A stretch of 48,790 nt of DNA from assembly GCA_011390345.1 (NCBI GenBank), contig JAABSP010000044.1, forward strand, positions 1-48,790. The letters run 5' to 3'. Positions 9,211-18,169 of this stretch are shown piece after piece. Under the pieces are notes generated by a model. It was not told the DNA's origin and made no database searches. It saw only the letters and a program-made list of their open reading frames with translations. The DNA comes from Desulfobacteraceae bacterium (GTDB lineage Bacteria; Desulfobacterota; Desulfobacteria; Desulfobacterales; JAABSP01). Made by a program: the position numbers and the translations under genes. The stretch's first letter is position 1. Each line of letters begins with the position of its first letter.

Positions 9211-9339
9211 AACTGGACAGTCGGAAAATTTCGTAACGAAATCTATAAGCCTTTGAACTTATTGGATCTGAACAGATTTGCGATCCAATGATGCTATTAA
9301 TAATATCAGATAGTTACGCAATCTTTCGACTGTCCAGTT
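9211..9339. repeat. MITE-like element with 27-bp terminal inverted repeats
   Basis: The left arm 9211-9237 and the reverse complement of the right arm 9313-9339 match at 24 of 27 positions; both begin AACTGGACAGTC. The 75-base centre has a further perfect inverted repeat, ATTGGATC (9261-9268) and GATCCAAT (9282-9289). No coding capacity. Size, long terminal repeats and placement fit a non-autonomous miniature element; no clear target duplication was found at the edges, so it could instead be a large regulatory palindrome. Confidence 0.55.
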
Positions 9340-9515
9340 CCAAGGTTTTCAAAATCCCCAATTATGAAGATTCTATTCACTAATATACACGCCTGATCTT
9401 GATTTCTAACAACAGAAGACGTATTTTTTCAAAATGTATTTTTACGGGATATACATTATAAAAGGTTGGCAATATTAAATACAGTATACAAAAAGTACCC
9501 TATATATAGATTGTT

Positions 9516-9546
9516 CCTACTGTGATTACCTACCCGAAACAGTAGG
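9516..9546 (+). promoter_or_regulatory. hairpin/operator overlapping the SGNH ribosome binding site
   Basis: CCTACTGT (9516-9523) and ACAGTAGG (9539-9546) are perfect reverse complements with a 15-base loop. The second arm contains the AGGGG-type ribosome binding site for ATG 9561, so folding in mRNA would hide it; alternatively it is a dyad operator. No protein partner can be named. Confidence 0.4.
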
Positions 9547-9560
9547 GGCACACAGAAAAC

Positions 9561-12500
9561 ATGTCAAGGAAAAAATTGAACAGACGGGCAAGAGCCCGAT
9601 CAGCAGGGAAAATAAAAATGATTCAAAAAATTTCTATCATTGCTTTTGTACTATGGATCAGCCTTGGATCTGCACAGGGAAAATGCCCCGACCAGATCAT
9701 TGCCTACTGGCACTTGAATGAAAAAACAGCTCCATTTGCCGATGCTGTCGGCGATAACCCGGCTGTGTGCGGGGAAACCTGCCCGGAACCGACACCATTT
9801 GGCCGCGTCGAGGGTGCTTTGGGATTCGACGGAGAAAAGTCCGGCCTCGACATCCCGGTTTCGGAGATCTTCAATTGGTCTTCAACGGATAGTTTCTCCA
9901 TCGAGTTCTGGATGCGAAGAGATGCCGCCCCTTTTACCGGTAATGAGGTTATCGTTGGAAGAGCTGAAGGCGCTGGGGGGTTTTACTGGTGGGTTGGCCT
10001 TAATGCCGAGGGGATTCCTTTATTTGCCCTTCAGGATGGTTCGGGCGAAAAAAAGAGCATTAAAGGAGCAAACAGCCTTGCCGATCGTTTTTGGCATCAT
10101 ATCGCGGCCGTCCGAAATGCACAGGAGAAAAAGCTGCTCCTCTACGTGGACGGAAGGTTGGCTGCTGAAGCCAATTCGCCGGATTTCAGCGGCGGGTTTG
10201 TTTCAGATGCGGCAAATCTCACCATCGGCCGGCTCGACAATGGGGGAAAGAATCATTTCCAAGGGGTTATCGATGAGGTCGCCCTCTATGGAAAGGCGCT
10301 GACATCAGAGGAGATCTCCTCACACGTTCTTGATGGGCTGGCTGACTTCCGGTGGGGGTATTGCCAGGATCGACCGGTACTCCGCATCATGCCTCTGGGG
10401 GATTCCATCACCGCGGGGGCGACCCAGGTGGATGGCGAGGAACTGGGAAATGGTGAAATGGCGGGTTATCGGGGACTTTTGTATAATTTTCTGACGCAGT
10501 TGGGTTACAGTGTCGATTTTGTGGGAAGTCAGAGCATCGGGCAGAGTCTTCAGGGCATTGATCCGGATGCGGAAGCCCACGCCGGCCTTACGGTCTCCGG
10601 AGCTGCAGAGAATGTGTACGGATGGCTGTCGAACAATCCGGCAGACATGGTGCTGCTGCATGTGGGAACGAATGATCCGGGTGCATCGATGGAGATGTTT
10701 AATGAGATCTTAGAGGAGATCGATCGATTCAGCCCGGAGACAACAATCGTTCTGGCGCGGATCATCAATCGCCAAACCCCGATCGAAGCTATCTATCAAT
10801 TCAATGAAGATATTACAGCACTGGCCCGGGCGCGCGTCTTGTACGGCGATAAGATCATCATCTCTGATCAGCAGAGTGCGCTCAATTATCCTGAGGATAT
10901 GGCCGATGAGATTCATCCGACGCCCCAGGGGTATCAGAAGATGGCTCAGACGTGGCTTCTGGATCTGCTCCGCCATTCCGCTTTTCCGCCGGAGCCTGTT
11001 TTTACTTCAGCGCCGGCCCAAACGGAATTGGCGATGGGAGAATCTTTTGCCTATGACGCCAATGCCGCGGGGCGGCCTGCGCCGGTCTATGCATTGAAAG
11101 ACGCACCAGCAGGTATGATCATCGATGAACATTCCGGAGAGATCCAGTGGACCGCGCCGTATGCAACCGGCGAATATGGCGTAACTGTAAAGGCCGAAAA
11201 TGATGCGGGCGCGGCCGAACAGTATTTTGCCCTTACTGTGGTCAATTCGCCTCCGGTTGCAGCGGCCGGAGAGGATCAGGGGGTGCGGGTGGGGGAGAAG
11301 GTCTTTTTGAACGGATCAGGCTCCTATGATCCTGATGGCGGAATCGCGGCTTATGAATGGACCCAGCTCTCCGGGCCCGAGGTGGCGCTGTCTGACCCGA
11401 AGGGGAAGGTGACGAGTTTTACCGCACCGGCAGTCGATCTACACGGTCTCACCTTTCAGCTTCGGGTGACGGATGAGGGGGATTTGAGCAGCACGGATGA
11501 GGTTCATATCGTTGTGAATATGGCGGGCCAAAATCTGCCGGTTGCCGATGCCGGATCAGATCAGAGAGTTCAGAAGGGAAGAGGGGTTATCCTGGATGGC
11601 TCCAGCTCCTTTGATCCGGACGGAACCATCGTCTCCTACCGATGGACTCAGACTTCCGGAACCCCGGTGAACCTTTCCGACCCCACATCCCCTCAGTCTT
11701 CATTCGTTCCGATCACCATCGTCCCTGAAGGGGAGGATCTTCTCTTTACCCTGGAGGTGATCGACGACCAGGGGAACCGGGATGATGATACCACAACGGT
11801 TCATGTGGAGTGGATCAATCTCCCTCCGGTGGCAAATCCAGGGGGGGATATGCGGGTGAACGAGGGGGATACAGTGATGCTGAACGGCGCGGAATCCTAT
11901 GACCCGGACGGCGGCATTGCCGGTTATCAGTGGACCCAGATCGACGGCCCTCCGGTGGTGCTTTCGGACCCTTCTGCCATCCAGCCGACTTTTGTGGCCC
12001 CAGCGGTGGATCTCCAGGGGATCTCTTTTCTTCTGAGCGTGGAGGATAAAGGGGGGCTTGTCGATTCGGATGAACTGCTGATCACGGTCAATGACAATGG
12101 CATTCAGGGATTTCCGGATGATGTCGTTACCATGAGATCTGTTACCGGAAAAGAGATGGGTATCTATGTTCAGGGGGGAAGCCTTGTAAAGCTTTCCAGC
12201 CTGAACCCCACGGAGATTTCCGATGGCGTCAATCGTCCTGAAAACTTCATCTATGGTCTCTTGAGCATGGATATCCTGACCGATTCCGGAAATTCCGATG
12301 TGGCCGTTACCATATATCTGTCCGATGGTGCGCCCGAGGGGTATCATTGGTATCGATACGGCGCCGGCGGTTGGGAGGATTTTGAAGAAAGGGCCGCTTT
12401 CAATTCAAAGCGGGATCTGGTTCGATTTGTCCTGACGGACAACGGATGGGGGGATAATGGGGCTGGTTCCGGGGCCGATGGCAGAATTGCTCACCTCTCG

Positions 12501-12587
12501 GGGCTGGGAAGAATCGATTCACCCAATACCGTGGAGGAGGATGGGTTGATCGACTGCTTTATCGGGGCTTCATCATTTTCATTTTAA
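9561..12587 (+). CDS. secreted LamG / SGNH hydrolase / PKD-repeat protein with choice-of-anchor-type end
   Basis: 1008 residues from ATG 9561. An alternative ATG at 9618 has a better ribosome binding site (AGGGA, 8-base spacing) and starts right at the signal peptide (MIQKISIIAFVLWISLGSAQG), so it may be the real start. Domains: LamG-like (about 45-255); SGNH/GDSL esterase (about 272-470) with Ser282 in LGDSIT, N371/D372 in GTND and the Asp449/His452 pair in DEIHP; a putative Ig domain (about 480-560); three PKD/REJ-like repeats, each with a D-P-D-G motif and E/R/Q-WTQ (about 565-850); and a C-terminal region with LTDNGWGDNGAGSGADG, like the choice-of-anchor U ending. Probably an extracellular carbohydrate esterase (CE3-like) that deacylates polysaccharide. 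A rho-independent terminator follows. Confidence 0.82.
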   Translation: MSRKKLNRRARARSAGKIKMIQKISIIAFVLWISLGSAQGKCPDQIIAYWHLNEKTAPFADAVGDNPAVCGETCPEPTPFGRVEGALGFDGEKSGLDIPVSEIFNWSSTDSFSIEFWMRRDAAPFTGNEVIVGRAEGAGGFYWWVGLNAEGIPLFALQDGSGEKKSIKGANSLADRFWHHIAAVRNAQEKKLLLYVDGRLAAEANSPDFSGGFVSDAANLTIGRLDNGGKNHFQGVIDEVALYGKALTSEEISSHVLDGLADFRWGYCQDRPVLRIMPLGDSITAGATQVDGEELGNGEMAGYRGLLYNFLTQLGYSVDFVGSQSIGQSLQGIDPDAEAHAGLTVSGAAENVYGWLSNNPADMVLLHVGTNDPGASMEMFNEILEEIDRFSPETTIVLARIINRQTPIEAIYQFNEDITALARARVLYGDKIIISDQQSALNYPEDMADEIHPTPQGYQKMAQTWLLDLLRHSAFPPEPVFTSAPAQTELAMGESFAYDANAAGRPAPVYALKDAPAGMIIDEHSGEIQWTAPYATGEYGVTVKAENDAGAAEQYFALTVVNSPPVAAAGEDQGVRVGEKVFLNGSGSYDPDGGIAAYEWTQLSGPEVALSDPKGKVTSFTAPAVDLHGLTFQLRVTDEGDLSSTDEVHIVVNMAGQNLPVADAGSDQRVQKGRGVILDGSSSFDPDGTIVSYRWTQTSGTPVNLSDPTSPQSSFVPITIVPEGEDLLFTLEVIDDQGNRDDDTTTVHVEWINLPPVANPGGDMRVNEGDTVMLNGAESYDPDGGIAGYQWTQIDGPPVVLSDPSAIQPTFVAPAVDLQGISFLLSVEDKGGLVDSDELLITVNDNGIQGFPDDVVTMRSVTGKEMGIYVQGGSLVKLSSLNPTEISDGVNRPENFIYGLLSMDILTDSGNSDVAVTIYLSDGAPEGYHWYRYGAGGWEDFEERAAFNSKRDLVRFVLTDNGWGDNGAGSGADGRIAHLSGLGRIDSPNTVEEDGLIDCFIGASSFSF

Positions 12588-12953
12588 GTTAAGGGATGTA
12601 TCGGACCAATGAATCCATAGTTCCGTAAGACGCCAATCGATTATGAAAAGAATGATGCTGTAACGATCTTTCTAAACCGATAAAAATTTAGCTCTTAAAA
12701 AAAGGCCGGTTGCTGTAAAAAGCACCGGCCTTTTTTATTTTTGCACCTCTTGGTTTCTCCTATCAGAGCTGATATGGATCAGTATCAGATGGATCAGCGT
12801 CTCAAGGCGAATATGAAAAGAGGAGAATAGATCTCATATTTTTCTCTTCTGATGCTTTACAGAACCTTTTGGATTGAGTATGATCCATTTAATGGAAAAT
12901 AGGTGATGGAGGAGGCCCATAAGTTTTTTTGACCCATACACGAGGTGAGATCG
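12588..12953 (+). other. intergenic region with terminator
   Basis: Holds the terminator at 12697-12738 and then about 210 bases upstream of the TPR lipoprotein, including a repeated ATGGATCAG word near 12774-12799. No convincing promoter hexamers and no ORF seen. Confidence 0.5.
12697..12738 (+). terminator. rho-independent terminator
   Basis: AAAAAAAGGCCGGT then a short loop region and ACCGGCCTTTTTT: a GC-rich 7-bp core (GGCCGGT/ACCGGCC) flanked by A and T tracts, so it can act in both directions. It lies about 110 bases after the SGNH gene stop. Confidence 0.9.
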
Positions 12954-15359
12954 ATGAAAAAAATGTCAAGCGTTTTTGTATTGCTTCTCATGGCTTTTAC
13001 CTGTACCACCTTCTACGGATGTGATAATGAGGAGAAGCCCGATCCGGAAAAGGCAAAAGCCTATCTGGAAAGAGGAAGAGCTTATCTGGAGAAAGAGGAG
13101 TACAACAGCGCGCAGATCGAGCTGAGGAATGCCATCAAAAATAATCCGCGCCTTGCAGAGGCTCACCAGCTTCTGGGAGAGACCTATCTCAAGCTCGGAG
13201 ATGCCAGGGGCGCTTTCCGGGAATTCTCCATTCTTACAGAACTCACACCTGAAGACAGCGATGCCCGATTGAAGCTGGCGACCTTCTATCTGCTGGGGAA
13301 AAATCTAGAAGAGGCTCGAAAGCAGATCGATGAGATCCTGACCAAGGAACCGGAGAATGTGGATGCATTGATTCTTCTGGCCGGCATCATGACGCAGGAG
13401 GAGAAGCATGCCAGAGCCGAAACGGTTCTGGAGAAGGTGGTGAACCTGGAACCGAAGCGGGTGAAACCCTATATTGCTTTGGCCCGGGCTCAGGTCTTTC
13501 AGGGCAAAAACGAAGATGCGCAAAAGACTCTTGAAAAGGCGATGGCGGAAAATCCGGATGGACTCGAACCTCGCCTGGCTCTTTTCAGCCTGTATGAAAG
13601 AGAAGAAGATTTTGAAGCGGCTGAGGATATCCTGTTAAAGATTATTGAAGAGAACGAGGATGATCCGAATCTTTCCGCAGTTCTGGGGAGTTATTATCAG
13701 CGGCGGGGAAAGATCGAGCAGGCCGAGTCGGCCTTCCTGAAGGCCATCGAGATGGACCCGGAGAATCTGGACCGTTATAGCGCCCTGGGGCAGTTCTATC
13801 TCTCCCACAATCAACCGGAGAAGGCCAAAGAGACCTTCGGTCGGATCATCGAAAAGGCTCCGGATGATGCAAAATCCTACATGATCATGGCGGAATACCA
13901 CAGCACAGTGCAGGAATCGGAAAAGGCGCATGAGATGCTGCAAAAGGCATTGGAGATCCGGCCCGATGATATCCGCATCAAAGGATCGATTGCAACCCTT
14001 CATTTCCGGGATCGGGAGATCGACAAGGCCAAAGTGATCGTTGAGGAGATCTTAAAGGAGAACCCGAAACATCTGGCGACTCGAATGCTCAAAAGTGAGA
14101 TTCTGATTGCGGAAAACCAGTTTTCAGAGGCCGTATCTCTACTCGACGATCTAATGGGGCAGAACCCGGAAAACCAGCGTCTATATTATCTAAAAGGACT
14201 TGCCAGCCTCGGTAAGGGGGATGGCAATGCCGCCAGAGAGTCTTTGCAAAAAGCGATCAGCATGAATCCAAAAGATATGAAGTCCCGTCTTCTTTTGGCA
14301 GATCTCTATTTCAAAGAACGAAATTATGATCTGGCCGAGACCAACAGCAGAACGGTTCTTGAGTCGGCCCCGGACAATTATCAGGCAAATCTCATTTTTG
14401 GCAACGCCAGCCTCTATCTGAGAAATATCGATGCGGCTCGTAAATCTTTTGAAAAACTGATCCAAATCGATTCGGACAATCCCACTGGATTCTATCGTCT
14501 CGGGATTGTAAAACGAGTGACCGGGGATCGGGAAGGGGCGATGGAACAGTTTGAAAAGGCACTGGCCATCAATCCGAAGTTGATGGATGTCTTTGTGACG
14601 GAGATTCTCCTTTATGCTGAAAATAAAGAATTCGATAAGGCCCTCCAGAAGAGTGAAGCCCAATTGGAGCAGGTAAAGGATTCTCCCCAGGCAAGGGCAA
14701 TGGTCCATAATATCCAGGGGCGATTATATCTGGCCAAAGGGGATATAAAGAAGGCTGAAGAGGCTTTTCAAAACGCTTTGGCGGCAGATGCCAATATCCT
14801 GCAGCCCTACTATTCGCTGGCCAGAATCTATATGTCTGATAACCGCGAGGATGAGGCCGTCTCCCAATATGAGAAACTGATCGAGAAGAATCCGAACCGG
14901 CCCGTGCCGCATATGCTGATGGCGTCGATCCATCATATGCAAAAGGATTATGAGAAGGCAGAAAAGGCCTATCGGGATGCGCTTCAGGCCGATCCGAAAT
15001 TCGGGCCGGCAGCCAACAATCTGGCCTACCTGATCATAGAGCAGGAAAAAGATCTCAACGAGGCCCTCAAATTCGCGCAGCTTGCAAAGGAGAGTCTGCC
15101 GGATGAGCCGAGCGTTATGGATACTTTAGGCTGGGTCTACTATAAAAAGGGGCTCTATGACAGCGCCATTTTGGAGCTGGAGGACAGCATTGAAAAGAGC
15201 CCGGATAATCCCTCCATTCGATATCATCTGGGTATGGCATATTTCCGGAAAGGGGATCAGGAGCGGGCGCGCAAGGAACTGGAAACCGCTTTGGCATCGG
15301 ATCAGGAATTTCCTGAATCCGAAACTGCCCAGAAGGTTCTCTCTGAGATGAAGAATTGA
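12954..15359 (+). CDS. PrsT-like TPR-repeat lipoprotein
   Basis: 801 residues. ATG 12954 is preferred over GTG 12945 because GAGGTGA lies five bases before it. The signal peptide ends in a lipobox-like TTFYGC (Cys about 23), so it is a predicted lipoprotein. The rest is about 20 tandem TPR units with the usual pattern (e.g. AYLERGRAYLEKEEYNSA, ADLYFKERNYDLAETNS, NLAYLIIEQEKDLNEALKFA, GWVYYKKGLYDSAI). Length and architecture resemble PrsT, the TPR lipoprotein of PEP-CTERM/exosortase exopolysaccharide loci. No exosortase is in the window, so assignment to that system is inference. It is followed after 56 bases by a coiled-coil membrane protein that may be its partner. Confidence 0.78.
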   Translation: MKKMSSVFVLLLMAFTCTTFYGCDNEEKPDPEKAKAYLERGRAYLEKEEYNSAQIELRNAIKNNPRLAEAHQLLGETYLKLGDARGAFREFSILTELTPEDSDARLKLATFYLLGKNLEEARKQIDEILTKEPENVDALILLAGIMTQEEKHARAETVLEKVVNLEPKRVKPYIALARAQVFQGKNEDAQKTLEKAMAENPDGLEPRLALFSLYEREEDFEAAEDILLKIIEENEDDPNLSAVLGSYYQRRGKIEQAESAFLKAIEMDPENLDRYSALGQFYLSHNQPEKAKETFGRIIEKAPDDAKSYMIMAEYHSTVQESEKAHEMLQKALEIRPDDIRIKGSIATLHFRDREIDKAKVIVEEILKENPKHLATRMLKSEILIAENQFSEAVSLLDDLMGQNPENQRLYYLKGLASLGKGDGNAARESLQKAISMNPKDMKSRLLLADLYFKERNYDLAETNSRTVLESAPDNYQANLIFGNASLYLRNIDAARKSFEKLIQIDSDNPTGFYRLGIVKRVTGDREGAMEQFEKALAINPKLMDVFVTEILLYAENKEFDKALQKSEAQLEQVKDSPQARAMVHNIQGRLYLAKGDIKKAEEAFQNALAADANILQPYYSLARIYMSDNREDEAVSQYEKLIEKNPNRPVPHMLMASIHHMQKDYEKAEKAYRDALQADPKFGPAANNLAYLIIEQEKDLNEALKFAQLAKESLPDEPSVMDTLGWVYYKKGLYDSAILELEDSIEKSPDNPSIRYHLGMAYFRKGDQERARKELETALASDQEFPESETAQKVLSEMKN

Positions 15360-15415
15360 ATCGATCCTTCGAACCGATCGGTTTTGGGGATGACTCTGGA
15401 TGAGGGCATAGAAAC

Positions 15416-16558
15416 TTGAAATTTCTGTCATTTCGGATACTGCTGCTCTGCATGGTGCTGCCGCCGGTTCTCTATGTCAGTACCTTGATATTACTGGAAC
15501 GGCATGCCCAGAGCGTATATGAGGAAAAGATCCAGCAGATCTACATCGGCGATACCCAGCCTCTTCTGGAGGGGGAGATCCGCCTGAGAGAGGCGATCGA
15601 GAAGAATATCCAGGGGTATCTGCAGAAGAGGAGACTGATTCGCTGGGGATTGAATATCCGGGTGACGGTGGCTTCGGAAGGAGGGATACTTCTCTATCCC
15701 TCCTTGACCCAGATTTCAGATCCGATAACAGAGGATCGGCACCGGATTGCCGCAGAGAACTTTCAACTGATGAATGAGGATCTCATCGTTGAAGTGGATT
15801 CGGAGATTCCCCACAATACCCCCCTTTCCAATCTGATCCTCGGCCTCTATGTTTTTTTCTCCCTTATGCTCCTCTATTTCTACCATCGACTGGGGTTGAA
15901 AAGAATCCAAATGGCTGACCTGGAACGGCAGCAGGAGTTTCAGAGGCTGCAGGATCAGGAATCGTCCCATCGACGGCGCCTGGATGACCTTGCCCTGGAA
16001 CGGGAGTCGCTGGGGGAAAATCTGGAGGGGATCAAAAAAGCCCTTCTGGAAGAACGGGAAAAGGCCTCCAAAAGCGAAAACGGGATGATTGAAGAGATCA
16101 TCCGGCTGGAGGAGCGGCTCCAGCAAAATCTTGACCGTCAGCAGGAAAAAGAGGCTGAGATCGACTCGTTAAAGGAACAGCTCGATCTGTATGAGGCCGG
16201 AAAGCTGCGGACCGGAAAACAGAAGGCAAAAGATGAGGAGATTTTCCGGAAACGATTTCAGGCCCTCTATAAAAATGTGACGCTCCATCAGCGGGCCATT
16301 ACAGGGTTCTCTGAACTGCCGGAGGATCTGAAAATCAGAGCCGAGGAGCTGATTCATCTGCTCAATGATGATTCCGGCAAGGTGACGATCAAGCGGAAGG
16401 TCTTTGGAAAGAAGAACCGGGAGACGGTTTTAGAGGTGCTCTTCTCCTATAAGGGCCGCCTCTATTTTCGAAAAGCAGAGGATGGCCGTATCGAAATCCT
16501 CACAATCGGAACGAAGAATACCCAGAACAAGGATCTGGAGTTTATCAATAACCTGTAG
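15416..16558 (+). CDS. unknown two-TM coiled-coil membrane protein
   Basis: 380 residues, TTG start with GAGGG nine bases upstream. A first membrane helix (about 5-26), a periplasmic segment of about 110 residues with GGILLYPSLTQ (sensor-like), a second helix (about 138-158, SNLILGLYVFFSLMLLYFY), then a long charged coiled coil (about 165-270). It ends in a globular domain (about 280-380) with VTLHQRAITGFSELPEDLKIRAEELIH and a beta-rich end (TVLEVLFSYKGRLYFR). The topology looks like a sensor or a scaffold, but no kinase, GGDEF or HD output is present. Probably co-transcribed with the TPR lipoprotein. The stop is only six bases from the convergent HD-GYP stop, leaving no room for a separate terminator. 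Function not recognised. Confidence 0.75.
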   Translation: MKFLSFRILLLCMVLPPVLYVSTLILLERHAQSVYEEKIQQIYIGDTQPLLEGEIRLREAIEKNIQGYLQKRRLIRWGLNIRVTVASEGGILLYPSLTQISDPITEDRHRIAAENFQLMNEDLIVEVDSEIPHNTPLSNLILGLYVFFSLMLLYFYHRLGLKRIQMADLERQQEFQRLQDQESSHRRRLDDLALERESLGENLEGIKKALLEEREKASKSENGMIEEIIRLEERLQQNLDRQQEKEAEIDSLKEQLDLYEAGKLRTGKQKAKDEEIFRKRFQALYKNVTLHQRAITGFSELPEDLKIRAEELIHLLNDDSGKVTIKRKVFGKKNRETVLEVLFSYKGRLYFRKAEDGRIEILTIGTKNTQNKDLEFINNL

Positions 16559-16564
16559 CCCTTT

Positions 16565-18169
16565 TTACGCCTCTCTCTTTGCTAATCCATCCGGAAACGC
16601 CTTGTTGATCTCCAAAAACTCGTCGATATATTCGATCAAAAGATCCACGAGCTGCGGATCGAAGTGCTTTCCCCGCTCTTTTACGATCAGTTCCAGCACA
16701 TTCTCCATGGGCCACGCCTTTTTGTAGATCCGCTTATGGCTGAGCGCGTCAAAGACATCGGCCAGCCCCGTGATTCGTCCGTAGATGTGGATCTCTTCGC
16801 CTTTAAATCCCTGGGGATAGCCGGTCCCGTCCCATCGTTCATGGTGCTGCTGGGCCACGATGGCCGCGGCCGCCATCAGATCCCGTTTCGATTTTTGTAA
16901 AATGCAGTGGCCGATTGTGGTGTGGGGGATGATCTTTTTGAACTCCTCGTCGGTCAGTTGTCCCGGCTTCAGCAGGATCGCATCGGGAATGCCCACCTTC
17001 CCCACATCATGCATGGGAGAGGCGAGCCGGAGCATCTCCGCATCCTGGGGGTTCAGCCCGTACTTTATGGCCAGCAGATAGGAGAACTCCGCGACCCGGC
17101 GCACATGGTTTATCATCTCCTTGGAGCGGCTCTCCACCACATCGCCCAGGGTGAGGATCACCTCCTTCTGGGTGTCGACGATCTCCCGGTTGAGGTAGAT
17201 GTTTTCAAACGCGATCGCCACATTGGTGGAAAAGATCCGGATCAGACCGCAGTCCAAATCGGTAAAATGGCGGCAGCCTTTTAGAAAGAGCAGGTTTGTG
17301 GGGCCTTTTTCCATGGGAAAATATCCCACAAAGGTATTTTTCTCGAAAATGCTCTGCTTCTCGGTCAAGGCCCGGTCCAGATAGTAGATCACATCCCGGG
17401 GCAGAACCTCTGCTGCGGGATGGCTGGTATAATCCTCGTAATCTCCGGTTCCCGCGAGAATGCTGAATTCCTCCGGCGTATAGGTGGCGGTGAAGCCGGA
17501 TGCCTGGATATAAAGAGAGCTTTCATCGAGATTGAGCAGCGACAGAAGCTGCGTCAGTATCCCTTTTGCAAATGTCTTGAGAGACTGGATCTCAAAAAGA
17601 TGTGCCGATGAGGCGATGATCTGCTCCAGTCCCCGCCGGTTCTTTTCAATGGTCCGGATATCCCGGTAGGAGCGCAGCGCAGTGATGACAGAGGAGAAGA
17701 GGCGCTGTGCGGTAAGCTCGTTCTTCTCCTTGTAGTCGTTGATGTCATACTCCGCGATCACCTTTCGCTCCGGGGCCTGGCCCGGCCGTCCCGTGCGGAG
17801 GATGATCCGGATGAACTGGTTTTTCAGGGTGTGGCGGATGTACTGCACCAGTTCCAGGCCCGAATCATCAGACTCCATCACCACATCCAGCAGTACCACG
17901 GCCGCGTCCGGTTGCTCAAAGAGAAGCTTTTCTGCCTCCCCCCCGGAATAGGCGCTGTAGAATTTCAGCTCCCGCCCCTCGAAGGTGAAGCCGTCCAGAG
18001 CCATCCGGGTGATGGTATGGACATCTTTTTCATCATCCACAATGATGATCTTCCAAGGGGGCAGTCTGTTCTGGTCGGAAAGCGCATCCGATTCTTCGGC
18101 AAAAAGGAGTTGGTCTCCGGTGGAGGGATTTGGGTTGAAATTCATTTTACGCTTGTCCATTCTGGGCAT
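16565..18169 (-). CDS. REC-DUF3369-HD-GYP response regulator (c-di-GMP phosphodiesterase)
   Basis: 534 residues. Receiver domain about 38-165 (IIIVDDE, phosphoacceptor Asp95 in VVLLDVVME); DUF3369/GAF-like domain about 175-330; HD-GYP domain about 335-520 with His387-Asp388 (SPMHDVGKVGIPD), HH at 442-443 and G450-Y451-P452 (DGTGYP). HD-GYP proteins hydrolyse c-di-GMP to pGpG/GMP; the key motifs are intact. It overlaps the upstream kinase gene by 23 bases if ATG 18169 is used; ATGs at 18160 and 18145 are alternatives, the latter leaving no overlap. The kinase next door is the natural phosphodonor, so this is a cytoplasmic two-component system controlling c-di-GMP. Confidence 0.92.
   Translation of the reverse strand: MPRMDKRKMNFNPNPSTGDQLLFAEESDALSDQNRLPPWKIIIVDDEKDVHTITRMALDGFTFEGRELKFYSAYSGGEAEKLLFEQPDAAVVLLDVVMESDDSGLELVQYIRHTLKNQFIRIILRTGRPGQAPERKVIAEYDINDYKEKNELTAQRLFSSVITALRSYRDIRTIEKNRRGLEQIIASSAHLFEIQSLKTFAKGILTQLLSLLNLDESSLYIQASGFTATYTPEEFSILAGTGDYEDYTSHPAAEVLPRDVIYYLDRALTEKQSIFEKNTFVGYFPMEKGPTNLLFLKGCRHFTDLDCGLIRIFSTNVAIAFENIYLNREIVDTQKEVILTLGDVVESRSKEMINHVRRVAEFSYLLAIKYGLNPQDAEMLRLASPMHDVGKVGIPDAILLKPGQLTDEEFKKIIPHTTIGHCILQKSKRDLMAAAAIVAQQHHERWDGTGYPQGFKGEEIHIYGRITGLADVFDALSHKRIYKKAWPMENVLELIVKERGKHFDPQLVDLLIEYIDEFLEINKAFPDGLAKREA

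Larger units (their letters stand above)
9144..9560. other. divergent intergenic region
   Basis: AT-rich 417-base spacer between the divergently transcribed cohesin and SGNH genes. It holds a MITE-like inverted-repeat element (9211-9339) and, just before the SGNH gene, a CCTACTGT/ACAGTAGG hairpin. A TATAAT on the minus strand at 9206-9211 abuts the element and could be the -10 of the cohesin operon, but no good -35 accompanies it. No ORF of note. Confidence 0.6.

Noticed and set aside
11250..12100. Repeat array / CRISPR-like periodicity
   Set aside because: The periodicity is protein-level, from three PKD-like domains, with diverged DNA and no spacers.
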